Shown here: piece after piece, positions 33,704 to 45,174 of the stretch | Layout: the number at the start of each line of letters is the position of its first letter | How positions within the stretch are numbered: the first letter of the stretch is position 1 | The notes under the pieces: model-generated | The model's database searches: none | What the model saw: only the letters and a program-made list of their open reading frames with translations | What the model was told of the DNA's origin: nothing | Origin: Dromiciops gliroides | Taxonomy: Eukaryota; Chordata; Mammalia; Microbiotheria; Microbiotheriidae | Length of the DNA: 64,000 nucleotides | Assembly: GCF_019393635.1 (NCBI RefSeq) | Contig: NC_057861.1 | Coordinates: 84,375,327-84,439,326 of the forward strand | Reading direction: 5' to 3' | Position numbers and translations under genes: made by a program

Positions 33704-33953
33704 ACAGCTAGGAAGCACAGTAGATAGAGCGCTGAACCTGAAGTCAGGAAGACCTGAGTTCAAATTTGACTTCAGACACTTGCTAGCTGGGTGACCCTGG
33801 GCAAGGCACTTAACCCTGTTTGCCTCAGATTCCTCCAGTATAAAATGAATAGGAGGAGGAAATAGCAAAGCACTCTATTATCTTTGCCAAGAAAACCCCC
33901 AAAGGGATCACAGAATCAGACACGACTGAAACAATGATGACAACAACAGCAAA
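33704..33953 (+). repeat. RTE-tailed SINE
   Basis: The complete order is present: tRNA-like head (GCTAGGAAGCACAGTAG), B-box, CORE, TATCTTTGCCAAGAAAACCC, and AATCAGACACGACTGAAAC, ending in ACAACAACAGC. Confidence 0.88.
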
Positions 33954-34167
33954 GACCTTGTTGGGTATATAGGCAAGGGAGAGATGGGAGGGATTTTGTG
34001 AAAGTACAATCAGCAAAATGTGGCAAAATGAGGGAAGTTGTGAGAGAGGAGAGTGAAGAAAAATCTAAGAGTGGCATGTCTGTTGAAAATGGTGATTCAC
34101 TGAACAGAAACAGGGAAGTTAGGAAGAGAATTCGTTTGGAGGTTTCAGATAGAGTGTCAGGTGTGGA

Positions 34168-34378
34168 CTCAGGAAGAATCATCTGCCTGAGCTCAAATCT
34201 GACCTCGGATTTATTAGCTGTATGACCATGGGTAAATCATCTAACCCTGTTTGCCTCAGTTTCATCATCTGTAAAGTGAACTGGAGATGGAATGGCAAAC
34301 CACCCCAGTATCTTTGCCAAGAAAACCCTAAATGGGATCATGAAGAGTTAAACACATCTGAAATGGATGAACAACAGG
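34168..34378 (+). repeat. RTE-tailed SINE, head lost
   Basis: The copy begins at a degenerate B-box region and keeps the CORE, the AGTATCTTTGCCAAGAAAAC segment and an AACAACAGG end. Confidence 0.8.
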
Positions 34379-34414
34379 TTTGAAGGAAAAGATAATGAGC
34401 ACTGTTTTAGACAA

Positions 34415-34640
34415 TATCTAGCATTTTATATTTAGCATTTTAAGGCTTATAAAATAATTTACATATTGTCTCACTTAGTCTCCACAAAACAACCCTGCAA
34501 GGTAGGTAGGTATTGTTATGATCATCCTTTTACAGATGGGGAAACTGAGACTGAGAAGTAGCATGATATTGTTTCTGTAGAACTCAGGTCCTATTGACCT
34601 CAAGGTCATTATTCAGATATGACACCACCTCACTGGGACA
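34415..34640 (-). repeat. CORE-SINE
   Basis: A minus-strand copy has the 3' domain (AATAATTTACATATTGTCTCA, CAACCCTGCAAGGTAGGTAG), a CORE (TTTTACAGATGGGGAAACTGAG) and a decayed head. Confidence 0.75.
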
Positions 34641-35093
34641 TGCTGAGTTTGAGATATCTATGGAAAATGCATTTGTAAATATCTAATAAGCTTAGCTGCC
34701 TTTGCAAATGTCCAATTAGCCTACTTGCAGAATGACCAAGAAAGTATGGATAGAAGGGCTTAGGGAAAGCTATGTGACTATAATACATATATACATATAT
34801 ATATTATATATAATGTCATATATATGTATATCTATCTCTGTGGAACATGTTGGTCTATGAAAAACTCACCTAACTTGTCAATATCTCCCCCACTCCCATC
34901 AACTATATTTCTATTTGTGTTTTAAGAAAGACCTTTGGATAGGAAACTCCCACCTCTGTTTCCTAATCCAAAGGAGTGTGGAAACTTCAGGAAAGGGAGA
35001 AAAAAGCAAATGGAATACATTGGGCTCTAGGTGCTGGGGGAGAGGGAGTTCAAGGTTTTTGGTCACAAGGAGCTTCAAAATCGTATACTGTAG

Positions 35094-35239
35094 GGGCAGC
35101 TAGGTGGCTCAGTGGATAGAGCATGGGCCCTGGATTCAGAAGGACCTGAGTTCAAACCTGGCTTCAGACACTTAACTAGCTGTGTGATCTTGGGCAAGTC
35201 ACTTAACCCCAATTGCCTCACCAAAAAAAAAAAAAAAAT
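35094..35239 (+). repeat. Young SINE with perfect TSD
   Basis: A near-consensus copy has A(16). Its TSD AATCGTATACTGTAG lies immediately before the head and after the tail. Confidence 0.97.
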
Positions 35240-36237
35240 CGTATACTGTAGGAGCTCCTACCTCTGTACTCATAGGCTATTGGGCTAGAAGTGACAATGG
35301 AATTACCTAAATCAATCATCTGTAGTTTTCTCCATTGTCAAGTGAAGTCCTGAGGAGTAAGAATGATTTGCTCAGCCACATAAGTGACAGATCAAGCAGA
35401 ACCTAGTTTTCAAGCCTGGGCCTTCTGATCTATACTATATGAAATCACTACCTGTGCCCTTACCTAATAGTAATAATAGACAATAAAGTGGAGGGCAGTG
35501 ACCCTTGCACCATGATGGGTGGGTTCTCACCATGCCCAAAATGTCATCACGGGTGATACTATGTGACTCAATGAAACCCAAGACTCCCTTCAGCCTGAAA
35601 CATTGTGACCTCATCAATAATGTCATAGCAGTTAGGCTCAAGGGGAAGGGGAAGGGCTCTGCAGCCAATTGAAACCTGTTTTCAAATCTTTTTGAGTAAA
35701 CAAGTGTTTTTAAATAAGGTGGGCTTAACTGGTTGACCCCACATGTTGGGGTTCTTGATGTCCTCTTATATATCCTCTTGGGCATTGGCAAGAAGGCATC
35801 CCAAAGAGAGTGCCATTCACTCTTGACTCCTGCTGTGTGGACAGACCCCCCTCACTCCCAGCCATGTCTGGGGACAAAAGGTAAATCCTCCTCCAATTGG
35901 TATCAGTCCCTCCCTCACTCTATCCTACTGAGGACAAAAAAAAACATAGTAGATCCTGCAACATGGTGAAGGGAGGCACATCTCAGTGTCTGTAGTGCCC
36001 CCAGCCTCTTCTGACTTCTAGAACCTTCCTCCACCAATAACCCTCTGATTGATTCTCCATTACCCTAGAGTATCCAAACTACTCAACAAAAGGAATGTTT
36101 CTACAGAAACTTACTAGCTATCAGTGTAAATCAATGTCTGGAGTGAGAAGTTCATGGGATTATAGGATTTAGGACTGCATTAGGCTCATAGTCAAGGAAG
36201 CTGTGGCATACCATAGTAGCTGAAGAATCACTGGATG

Positions 36238-36398
36238 GGGGCAGCTAGGTGGCGCAGTGGATAAAGCACCAGCCCTGGATTCAGGAGGACCTGAGTTCAA
36301 ATACGACCGCAGACACTTGATACTTACTGGCTGTGTGACCCTGGGCAAGTCACTTAACCCCCATTGCCCCGCAAAAAAAAAAAAAAAAAAAAAAAAAG
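36238..36398 (+). repeat. Young SINE with perfect TSD
   Basis: A copy with A(23) has the TSD GAATCACTGGATG at about 36226-36238 and after the tail. Confidence 0.97.
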
Positions 36399-37124
36399 AA
36401 TCACTGGATGCCTTGGATTCAAGAACACTTGTTTTCAATTCTTGCCTCCAACAGATATGACTTTGACCAGGGCAAATCCTTTAACCTCCCAACATCCCAG
36501 ACAGTTTTCAAAACTATAAAGGTGTAGAGAAAGTATTAACCTGAATAGGTAAAAAAGAAAAAAAAGAAAAAGAAATGTGTCTTCACCTGGGAGTTCTTTA
36601 TACTAATGGAATCCCAAGACCAGTACATTATGCCTATAGATTTATAACTGTGGCTCTGATAGCATGTTGTACACTTTATTCAGAGGGAACAGAATAGATA
36701 AATAGACAGTGGTAGTAGTCATCTTTTAAAAAGATAAACACACAAGGAAATCCAGGGCAAGATGGGGAAATGTGTGTATGAAGTTGATAATATATAACTG
36801 GGTAGATTCTGAAGCTTTACTTGTATCTGTGCTCAAAATACAGGTTTGATTTCCCTCTTAGAGGAAAATCAAGGGGCTCCTAGAACACCTCTCCAGCGTC
36901 TAGGAAAATGAAATGTTCACTGAGGGGGAAATGAAGTAAATGGGGCTCCAAGATGAAAAAAAGAAGAAAAGATCTGGGGGTAAAACAGGAGGGAATCTTT
37001 ATCTATGTTAGCAGAGTGGTGAGGAGAAGAATACTACAGAGGAAAAAATGGAAGAAGAGTTCATGAGTGCTTAGATGTAGGTAATAATTAGGAGCATCTT
37101 GCTTAAAGGCACGATCAGACCCTC

Positions 37125-37447
37125 AAGGATCAGAGAGGTGGTGCAGCGAATAGAGCACTGGCCCTGAAGGTGAGAGGACCTGAATTCAAATATCACCTCA
37201 GACACTTAACTAGTTGTGTGACCCCGGGCAAATCCCTTAACCCCAATTACCTTAAAAAACATGCTGGACCATCTCCAGTCATCCTGATATATAGCTTGTC
37301 ACTGGACCCAGATGGCTCTGGAGGAGAGTGAAGTTGGTGACTTTGCACAACCCTCCCTTACTTAAATCCAATTCACTGTGAATCATGACATCACCCTCAA
37401 TGTCATGATCCTCTTCAAGAACAAAGGACAAGCAACAATAACAACAG
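37125..37447 (+). repeat. Long SINE with LINE-type 3' tail
   Basis: The tRNA-like head (AGAGGTGGTGCAGCGAATAG) is followed by a 180-bp 3' domain (CTGGACCCAGATGGCTCTGG, CTTAAATCCAATTCACTG). The end is ATGTCATGATCCTCTTCAAG plus AACAAAGGACAAGCAACAA. That last part matches the terminus of the LINE at 16698-18102, so the two appear to form a LINE/SINE pair. Confidence 0.8.
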
Positions 37448-38011
37448 TCAGACCCTCAGAATAGAAAGCAGCTGTTGGTGTTCCAAGAAATGATGAGCTG
37501 ATAACCCTGTAAAAATCAATGAAAGAAGAAAAGTCATCATCAGTCTCAAATAACAAGCATTTATTAGGCAACAGTGCTCCAGATGCTATGCTAAGTTCTG
37601 AGTATACAAAGAAAGGAGGAAAAACAACAAAAACAGGCCCCTTTTTCCCCCTCCCCTCGAGTTCACAGTCTAATAGAAAGATAACACAAAAACAATTATG
37701 TACAAACAAGATGTATACAGATAAATTGGAGATGATCAACAGAAGAAAGGCACTAGAACTAAGGAGGGAATCATGAAAGACTTTTTATAGAAAGTGGTCT
37801 TTTATCTGGAACTTGAAGAAAGCCAAGAAGGGCAGGAGATTGATGAGGAAGGAGAGAATTCCAGGCACAGGTGACATCAAATGAAAACAGCCAGTAGAGT
37901 TGAGAGATGAGTGCCTTTGTAGAAGGAAATAGACAAGAAGCCAGTGGTACTGAATCACAGAGTATGTGGGAGAGAGGAAGCTGTTGTTGTTTTGTTTTTG
38001 TTTGGTTTTGT

Positions 38012-38150
38012 TTTGGTGGGGCAATGAGGGTTAAGTGACTTGCCCAAGGTCACACAGCTAGTAAGTGTCAAGTGTCTGAGGCCGGATTTGAACTCGGGTA
38101 CTCCTGACTCCAGGGCCGGTGCTTTATCCACTGAGCCACCTAGCTACCCA
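38012..38150 (-). repeat. Young SINE (left arm of inverted pair)
   Basis: A minus-strand copy ends CACCTAGCTACCC. The TSD is about AGAGGAAGCTG / AGAGGAAGTTG. Confidence 0.93.
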
Positions 38151-38179
38151 AGAGGAAGTTGTAAGAAGAGGATGTGAAA

Positions 38180-38333
38180 GGGGGCAGCTAGGTGGCTCAG
38201 TGGATAAAGCACCGGCCCTGGAGTCAGGAGGACCTGAGTTCAAATCCGGCCTCAGACACTTGACACTTACTAGCTGTGTGACCTTGGGCAAGTCACTTAA
38301 CCCTCATTGCCCCACCAAAAAAAAAAAAAAAAG
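38180..38333 (+). repeat. Young SINE (right arm of inverted pair)
   Basis: A plus-strand copy has A(17) and the TSD AAGAAGAGGATGTGA on both sides. Confidence 0.96.
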
Positions 38334-38724
38334 AAGAAGAGGATGTGACGTGGTCAGACCTGTATTCTAGGAAAAACAATCTGACAACTGAGTTGAGTTT
38401 GGACTAGAGTGGGAAGAGACTTAAAGGAGACCAACCAGTACGCAATTGCAGCAGTTCAGGCATGAGACATGAGGATGGTGGTAATGTCAGGAAAGAGAAG
38501 GGGGGCATATACGAAAGATGTTATGAAGGTAAAATCAACAGGACTTAGCAACAGATTGTACATGGGATATGTGGTGAGAGTGAGAAGTCAAGGATGATAC
38601 ATAGGTTGCAATCCAGAGTGAATCCTGAGTGACTGAAATGGTGTTGCCTTCAATATTAATAGGAAAATTAGGAAAATAGGGGGGAGAACTTGGCATGGGG
38701 GTGGAGAGTAAATTAGTTCAGTTT

Positions 38725-39945
38725 TGCTTATTTTTAATTATTTAATATTTTATTTTCCCCAATTACATACAAAATCAATTTTTATCATTTGCTTTTGAAA
38801 ATTTCGAGTTCCAAATTATCTCTTCTGCCCTCCCTCTTTTCCCTGATTGTTGAGAAGGCAAGCAATTTGATATAGGTTATACATGTGCAGTCATGCAAAA
38901 CATATTTCTATATTTGTCATGTTGTGAAATAGAAAACAGACTCCCAAAAAAAAAAAGAAATGCAATTTAAAAAAAATATGCTTCATTCTGTATATAGAAT
39001 CTATCAGTTCTTTCTCTGGACAAGGATAGCATTTTCCATCATAAGCCTTTGAGATTATCTTGGGTCATTGAATTGTTAAGAATAGCTAAGTCAGGGCAGC
39101 TAGGTGGCACAGTGGATAGAGCACCAGCCCTGGATTCAGGGGGACCTGAGTTCAAATCCAGCCTCAGACACTTGATGTTTACTAGCTGTGTGACCCTGGG
39201 CAAGTCACTTAACCCCAATTGCCTCACCAAAAAAAAAAAATAGCTAAGTCATTCACAATTGATCATTATGTAATATTGCTATTAGTGTGTACAATGTTCT
39301 CCTGGTTCTGCTAACTTCACTCTGCATCAGTTCATGTTAAGTCTTTCCAGGTTTTTTCAAGTATTCTGCTTGTTATTTTTTATAGCACAATAGTATTCAA
39401 TCACAATCATATACTACAATTTATTGTCATTTCCCAATTGACATGAATTTCCTAAATTTCTAATTCTTCTCCACCACAAAAAAGCTACTATAAATATAAT
39501 CGTACATAAGACTTAGTTGTGGTATTGCTGTGTCAAAAGGTATGCAAAGATTTATAGCCCTTTGAGCATAGTTCAAAATTTCTCTACAGAATTATTGAAT
39601 CAGCATACCAATTCACCAATAGTGCATTAGTGTGTCAATTTTCCCATATCCCTTCCAACATTTGTCATTTTCCTTTTCTGTCATATTATCCAATCCAATA
39701 GATATGGGGTGGTACCTCAGAGTTGCTTTAATTTGCATTTCTCTAATAAATAGTGATTTGCAGCATTTTTTCATATGATGATAGATAGCTTTGATTACTT
39801 TGACTGAAAACTGCCTGTTCATATCCTTTGAGCATTTACCAGTTGGGGAATGTCTCTTATTTTTATACATCTGACTGCTCTCTATATTTGTGAAATGAGG
39901 CCTTTATCAGAGAAACTTGCTGTAAAAATTTTTCACAGTTGGAGG
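38725..39945 (-). pseudogene. L1 relic: 3' UTR and ORF2 C-terminus
   Basis: Reading minus, the ORF2 C-terminus (KDMNRQFSVKVIKAIYHH, KCCKSLFIREMQIKATLRYH) runs from about 39945 to 39560. It is followed by shifted-frame remnants and the 3' UTR ending in a T-rich run at about 38725. A SINE interrupts it at 39093-39240. Frames are broken. Confidence 0.8.
39093..39240 (+). repeat. Young SINE in L1
   Basis: A plus-strand copy has A(13) and the TSD TAGCTAAGTCA on both sides. Confidence 0.96.
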
Positions 39946-40057
39946 CAGCTAGGTGGCATAGTGGATAAAGCACCTGGCCTGGATTCAGGAGGACCTGAGT
40001 TCAAATAGGGCCTCCAGATACTTGACACTTATTAGCTGTGTGATCCTGGGCAAAAAA
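39943..40057 (+). repeat. SINE truncated at the 3' side
   Basis: The head GAGGCAGCTAGGTGGCATAG is present, but the sequence jumps from CCTGGGCAA to an A-rich tail. It lacks the usual AGTCACTTAACCC segment. Confidence 0.85.
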
Positions 40058-40180
40058 ATAATAATAGTAAAAATTCATAGTTACAATTATTAACTGTATT
40101 TCCCTCCATCCCATTTTCCCCATTTATCCTACTCTCTCTCCTTTTACCCTGTCCATGCTCAAAAGTGTTTGGCTTCTTGG

Positions 40181-40334
40181 GGGAAGCTAGGTGGTGCAGT
40201 GGATAGAGCACCAGCCCTGGAGTCAGGAGGACCTGAGTTCAAATCCGGCCTCAGACACTTAACAGTTACTAGCTGTGTGACTCTGGACAAGTCACTTAAC
40301 CCCAATTGCCTCACTAAAAAAAAAAAAAAAAGTG
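40181..40334 (+). repeat. Young SINE in L1
   Basis: A plus-strand copy has A(16) and the TSD AAGTGTTTGGCTTCT on both sides. Confidence 0.96.
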
Positions 40335-40483
40335 TTTGGCTTCTGACTACCACCTCCCCAATCTGACCTCCCTTCTATCTGCCCTGCCCCTTTCTCTTAT
40401 TCACTTCCTCTAGTTTCCTGTAGGGTAAGATAGATTTCTATACCCAATTGGGTGTGTATGTTACTCCCCTTTTGAGCCAATTA

Positions 40484-41151
40484 GTAGTAGCAGTAGGCCT
40501 CCACCAGTCTCAGACGACCATGGATCAGCGCCTTGAAGAGCCACAGGCCACAGTGTGGCTGTGCAGTCCGATATGGGAGCCTCAGCTCCTGAGTGACTTA
40601 TAACTGGTAATTGCCACTTCCCGTGTTGCATCTACCCCATGAGGAGTAGCTGGAGTGTCAATATGGAAAACAAGCTATTGCCCACGCAGCAGGTTTTCCC
40701 TCTCTGTGACATTGGTGGATTCAAAGGAGAGGCAGAGCCAATACAGTTTGGCAGCAGTGCCACCGCAGGAGTTGCCAGAGGGATGTGATGTCCAACACTC
40801 AACTGCCTAAGAGACTCTGACTCCTGATTTTTCCTCGGGGTTAACTCCCGAAGCCTTTCCTGTATATGGGTATAGCCACAAGGCAGCGGAGGTTTAAAAT
40901 CAGGGTTTCCTTCCCCTAGGCGGGTTGCCTGCCAAGGCTAACGAGCCCCACCTGCCCGAAGCGACTAGTTTTAAGGAGCCAGTGACTTGCCTTCGTCCCT
41001 TCTCCTGTTAGTGGAAACAGTCCCACTATAAGAAAGCCAGGAGTTGGGCTTCGGTTGTCAGAGGCTATTTGAGATGCACGTTATTGGAGCATTTTATAGA
41101 GAGTGGGAGCTTATCCCCACTCCCACCCCGACATGACAAACCTTTGGAACC
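40484..41151. mobile_element. Unassigned 668-bp GC-rich insert with 12-bp TSD
   Basis: The segment is bounded by perfect 12-bp duplications TTGAGCCAATTA (40472-40483 and 41152-41163). It splits an AT-rich L1 spacer that reads continuously when it is removed. Its composition is far more GC-rich than its host. One end is GTAGTAGCAGTAGG, so on the minus strand the element would end in a CTACTAC-type triplet tail, as some non-poly(A) LINEs do. The other end (AACCTTTGGAACC) has no A tract. There are no terminal inverted repeats, no ORF over 60 codons and no tRNA-like boxes. A GAGTGGG...CCCACTC stem lies near 41100-41125. A truncated non-LTR element or a retrocopy of a non-coding transcript are the main options. 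Confidence 0.75.
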
Positions 41152-42664
41152 TTGAGCCAATTACAATGAGAGTAAAGTTCAAAAGGTCTCCCATTCCCCC
41201 CTCCACTGTAAAAGCTCTTTCACATCTCTTTTATGTGAAATAATTTACCCCATTCTACTTCTTTTTCTCTTTCTCCCAGTGCATCCCTCTTTCTCACTCC
41301 TTAATTTTATTTTTTAGATAATCTTCCCAACATACTGAACTCCTACCCATGACCTCTGTCTATGTATTCTCCTGCTAACTACCCTAATAATGACAAAGTT
41401 TTTAGGAGTTACAAGCATCATCTTCCTATGTAGTAAAGTAAGCAGTTTAAACTTATTGAATCCCTTATGATTTCTCTTTCCTGTTTACCCTTCTACACTG
41501 CTCTTGAGTCTTGTATTTGAAAGTCAAATTTTCTATTCAACTCTGGTCTTTAAAGTCCTTTATTTCACTCAATGTTTATTTTTCCCTTGAAGGAGTATAC
41601 GCAGTTTTTCTGGGACGATAATTCTTGGTTGTAATCCTAGTTCCTTTGTCCTCTGGAATATCATATACCAAGCCCTCTGATCCTTTAATGTAGAAACTGC
41701 TAAATCTTATGTTATGCTGACTATGGTTGCATGATATTTGAATTGTTTCTCTGGCTACTTGCAGTATTTTCTCCTTGATGTAGGATTTCTGGAATTTGGT
41801 AATTATATTCCTGGGAGTTTTAATTTGGGGATCTCATTCTTTCAATTTCTATTTCACCCTTTGGTTCTAGAATAATATCAGGGCAGCTTTCCTTGAATAT
41901 TTACTGAAAGATGACTTCTAGGCTCTTTTTTTTTTTTTTTTTACTATTTTCAGGGAGTCCAATAATTTTTAAATTATCTTTCCTGGACCTATTTTCCAGA
42001 TCAGTTGTTTTTAAAATAAGATATTTCACACTTTCTTCTATTTTTCATTAATTTGATTTTGTTTCACTGCTTCTTTATAGCTTCCAATTGTCCAATTCTA
42101 ATTTTTAAAGAACTATTTTCTTCAGTGAACTTTTCTACCTCCTTTTCCATTTGGCCAATTCTACTTTTTTATCTTTTTTATTTGATTTTTCTCCTTTCAT
42201 TTAGAATTTTATTTTTTCCCAAATTACTTGTAAAAACAAATTTTAACGTTGATTTTTAAAATGTTGTGTTCCAAATGCTCTTTCTCCCTCCCTCCCCACC
42301 CCCCTTAAGAACTCAAGCAATTCAATATGAGTTATACATGCGTAGTCATGTAAAACATTTCCACATTAGTCAGGTTGTGAAAGAAAACAGACAAAAAAGT
42401 TTAGAAAAAGCAACTAACAAAAAAGTATGCTTCAATCTGCATTCAGATACCATCACTTCTTTCTCTGTAGATGGATTGTATTTTTCATAAGTCCTTCAGA
42501 GTTGTTGTGGATCATTGTATTGCTGAAAATAACTACATCATTCACAGCAGATCATCTTACATTGCTGTTATTTTGTATACAGTACATCTCACTTTGCATC
42601 AGCTCATGTAAGTCTTTCCAGGTTTTTCTGATAGCATCCTGCTCATCATTTTGCATACTAAATT

Positions 42665-42842
42665 ACAATTATATAGTACTTTAAAGAGGATTCCTTATAA
42701 TAAACCCATGAGGTTTATTATTGCAACAATAATAGATAACATTTATATAGTACCTTATACCTGACAAAGAATTTCCTTCATAATAACCCAGCAAAGTACC
42801 ATATGTTTTATCATCATCATCATCATCTTTATCATCATCATC
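42665..42842 (-). repeat. Old SINE 3' domains with (ATC)n
   Basis: Two short minus-strand pieces of the CORE-SINE 3' domain (TTATATAGTACTTTA, AACATTTATATAGTACC) are followed by an ATC triplet run at 42811-42842. Confidence 0.65.
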
Positions 42843-43261
42843 TTACATTGCTCTTGCCTCTGCTTCAAATTTTTTTCACATTTACTACTGCTGTGTTTCC
42901 CTCCATCCTATTCCCTCACCATGATATTTACTCTATTTTCTATCTTCTTTCACCCTATCCCCCCTCAAAAGTGTTTTGCTTCTAACTTCCCCCTCCCCCT
43001 TACCCCCTTCCCCTCCTACTTTCCTGCAGGGTAAGATAGATTACTATACCCAATTGAGTGTGTATGTTATTCCCTCTTTCAGTCAATTCTGATGAAAGTA
43101 AGGATCACTCACTCCCCCATATCTCTCCCATCTTCCCCTCTACTCCATAAGCTTTTTCTTGCTGCTTTTATGTGAGATACTTTACCCCATTCCACCTCTC
43201 ACTTTCCCTTTCCTCAGTGTATTCCTCTCACCCCTTAATTTTATTTTTTAAAGATATCATC

Positions 43262-43400
43262 CCGGTGCAGATAGGTGCCATACTAGATAAAGCAGCGGCC
43301 CTGGATTCAGGAGGACCTGAGTTCAAATTTGGCTTCAGGCACTTGACACTTACTAGCTGTGTGACCCAAGGCAAGTTACTTAACCCCCATTGCCCCCCCA
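43262..43400 (+). repeat. SINE in L1 spacer
   Basis: A plus-strand copy has a damaged head (GGTGCAGATAGGTGCCATAC) and a short A tail. The TSD is about AAGATATCATCCC. Confidence 0.93.
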
Positions 43401-43587
43401 GAAAAAGATATCATCCCTTCATATTCAACTCACACCTGTGCCTTCTGTCTCAATATATTCCATTCAGTTGCCCTAATAATGAGAATGTTCTTATGAGTTA
43501 CGAGTATCATCTTCTCATATGGGAATGTAAACAATTTAACCTTTTAATATGCCTTATGATTTTTTTTGCTTACCTTTTTAATATTCT

Positions 43588-44511
43588 CTAGGGTCTTTGA
43601 AAGTCAAATTTTCTATTCAGCTCAGGGCTTTTCATCACGAATGCCTTAAAGTCCTTTCTTTCATTTAATTCCCATTTTTTCCCTTGAAAGATTATACTCA
43701 GTTTTTCTGGGTAGGTGATTCTTAGTTGTAATCCCAGTTCCTTTGCCCTCTGGAATATCATATTCCAAGCCCTCCAATCCTTTAATGTATAAGCTGCTAG
43801 ACCTTGTGTTATCCTAACTGTGACTCCACCATACTTGAATTTTTTTTCTTTCTGACTGCAATATTTTCTCCTCAACCTGGGAGTTTTGTAATTTGGCTAT
43901 AATATTCCTGGAAGTTTTCATTTGGGGATCTCTTTCAGGATCAGTGGATTCTTTCAATTTCTATTTTATCTTCTGCTTCTACAATATCAGGGCAATTTTC
44001 TCTGACAATTTCTTGGAAGATGATGTCTAAGCTCTTTTTTTGATCATGGCTTTCAGGTAGTCCAATAATTTTCAAATTATTTCTCCTGGATCTATTTTCC
44101 AGGTCAGCTGTTTTTCCAAGGAGATATTTCACATTGCCTTCTATTTTTTCATTCTTTTGGTTTTGCTTTATTGTGGCTTGATTTCTCATAAAGTCATTAG
44201 CTTCCATGTGTTCAACCATAATTTTAAGCAATTATTTGCTTCAGAGAGCTTTTGTATCTCCTTTTCCATTTGGTTTTTCAAACTGTTGCCTTTTTGCATG
44301 ATTTGTCCTGTATCACTATCATTTCTCTTTCCTTTTTTCCCCCTATCTCTATTACCTTATCTTCAAAGTCCTTTTTGAGTGCTCCCATGGCCTGAGACCA
44401 ATTCATAATTTTCTTGGAAGCTTTGAAGGTAGGAGCTTTGACTTTGCTATCTTCCTTTGAGGGTGTATTTTGATCTTCCTTGTCACCAAAGAAACTTTCT
44501 AGGGTTAGCAT
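43588..44511 (-). pseudogene. Broken L1 ORF1
   Basis: Three consecutive minus-strand frames cover ORF1 in order. First is an N-terminal charged segment (MLTLESFFGDKEDQ..., 44511-44278). Next is a coiled coil leading into the RNA-binding RRM-like domain (DLENRSRRNNLKIIGLPESH, 44231-43941). Last is the C-terminal domain (43875-43588), with PEKLSIIFQGKKWELNERKD near the end. The NNLKIIGLPE motif is diagnostic of L1 ORF1. Two frame breaks disrupt it. It normally encodes the trimeric nucleic-acid chaperone of the L1 particle. Confidence 0.88.
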
Positions 44512-45174
44512 CTTTTTCTATCTGCTTATTTTGCCATTCTATTTCTTGACTTTTAACTCCTTAAAGTGGGGCACAGCTTCCAGGGCACAATGTTCCAAGC
44601 TTCAGGGGATCCCAGATGATATAATTTAAGGAGAGGCATGTTCACCACTCCCAAGCCCTGTACTCTATTCTGCAAGCAACCACAGGACTGCTTGCCCTCT
44701 GACCTGGAAGACAATCCTCTTCCACTGTGTCTGCAAGCTCTGGGGGCCTGCACCCTTCCCCCACCTGAGATAAGGTTGCAACCTGGATCTTAGCTCAGGT
44801 AAAACATCAGAGTTCTGCCTCAACACCATCAGAGACCCCTGTAATCTCCCCCTGGCCAACCACTTGACCCCAGTCGTAGGCTGAGTTCCAGAAGCACCCA
44901 CCACTGCAGCCAATTCTGACACTTCTCTGGGATGGCCTGCCTGGGGCTGAGTCTGCACAGCATGGCTGGGCTTCACTCCCACCCTGGTACCACAGATCCT
45001 TCCTGCCAACCTTCTAAGTTGTCTTTGGATGGAAAATTATCTCACCCCATCCTTTTGTGGTTTCTGCTACTCCATGAATTGTCCTATTGCACCATTTAGA
45101 GTTATTTGGAGGGGTCCTGGGGAGATAATTCAGGGAAGTCACTGCCTTTCCTCCACCATCTTGACTCTGCCCCC

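Larger units (their letters stand above)
37770..38720 (+). repeat. Ancient interspersed repeat interrupted by two SINEs
   Basis: Diverged text (GAGAATTCCAGGCACAGG, GTGGTCAGACCTGTATTCTAG, CAATTGCAGCAGTTCAGGC) follows the same order as the element at 15860-16690. It continues across the SINEs at 38012-38150 and 38180-38333. Confidence 0.6.
40065..42165 (-). pseudogene. L1 relic: ORF1 C-terminal half and ORF1-ORF2 spacer
   Basis: On the minus strand, text aligning with the ORF1 C-terminal domain lies at about 41560-42165. It is followed downstream by the spacer (AAGATTACTATACCCAATTG-type text and TGTGAAATAATTTACCCCATT in plus orientation). A SINE (40181-40334) and an unassigned GC-rich insert (40484-41151) interrupt it. 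It is probably the lower half of the older copy whose 5' half lies at 45175-46395. Confidence 0.65.
42166..45174 (-). mobile_element. Internally deleted L1 with both ends preserved
   Basis: Reading minus: a 5' start (GGGGCAGAGTCAAGATGG near 45174), a 5' UTR to about 44515, a broken ORF1 (44511-43588), a spacer (43590-42840), then a jump to a short ORF2 C-terminal/3' UTR segment (42665-42185) and a T-rich tail. Most of ORF2 is missing. It sits inside ORF1 text of an older L1; CCAATTCTACTTT at 42153 and 45185 may be its TSD. Confidence 0.6.

Noticed and set aside
43588..44511. Possible functional L1 ORF1
   Set aside because: Two frame breaks interrupt it and ORF2 is deleted in this copy.
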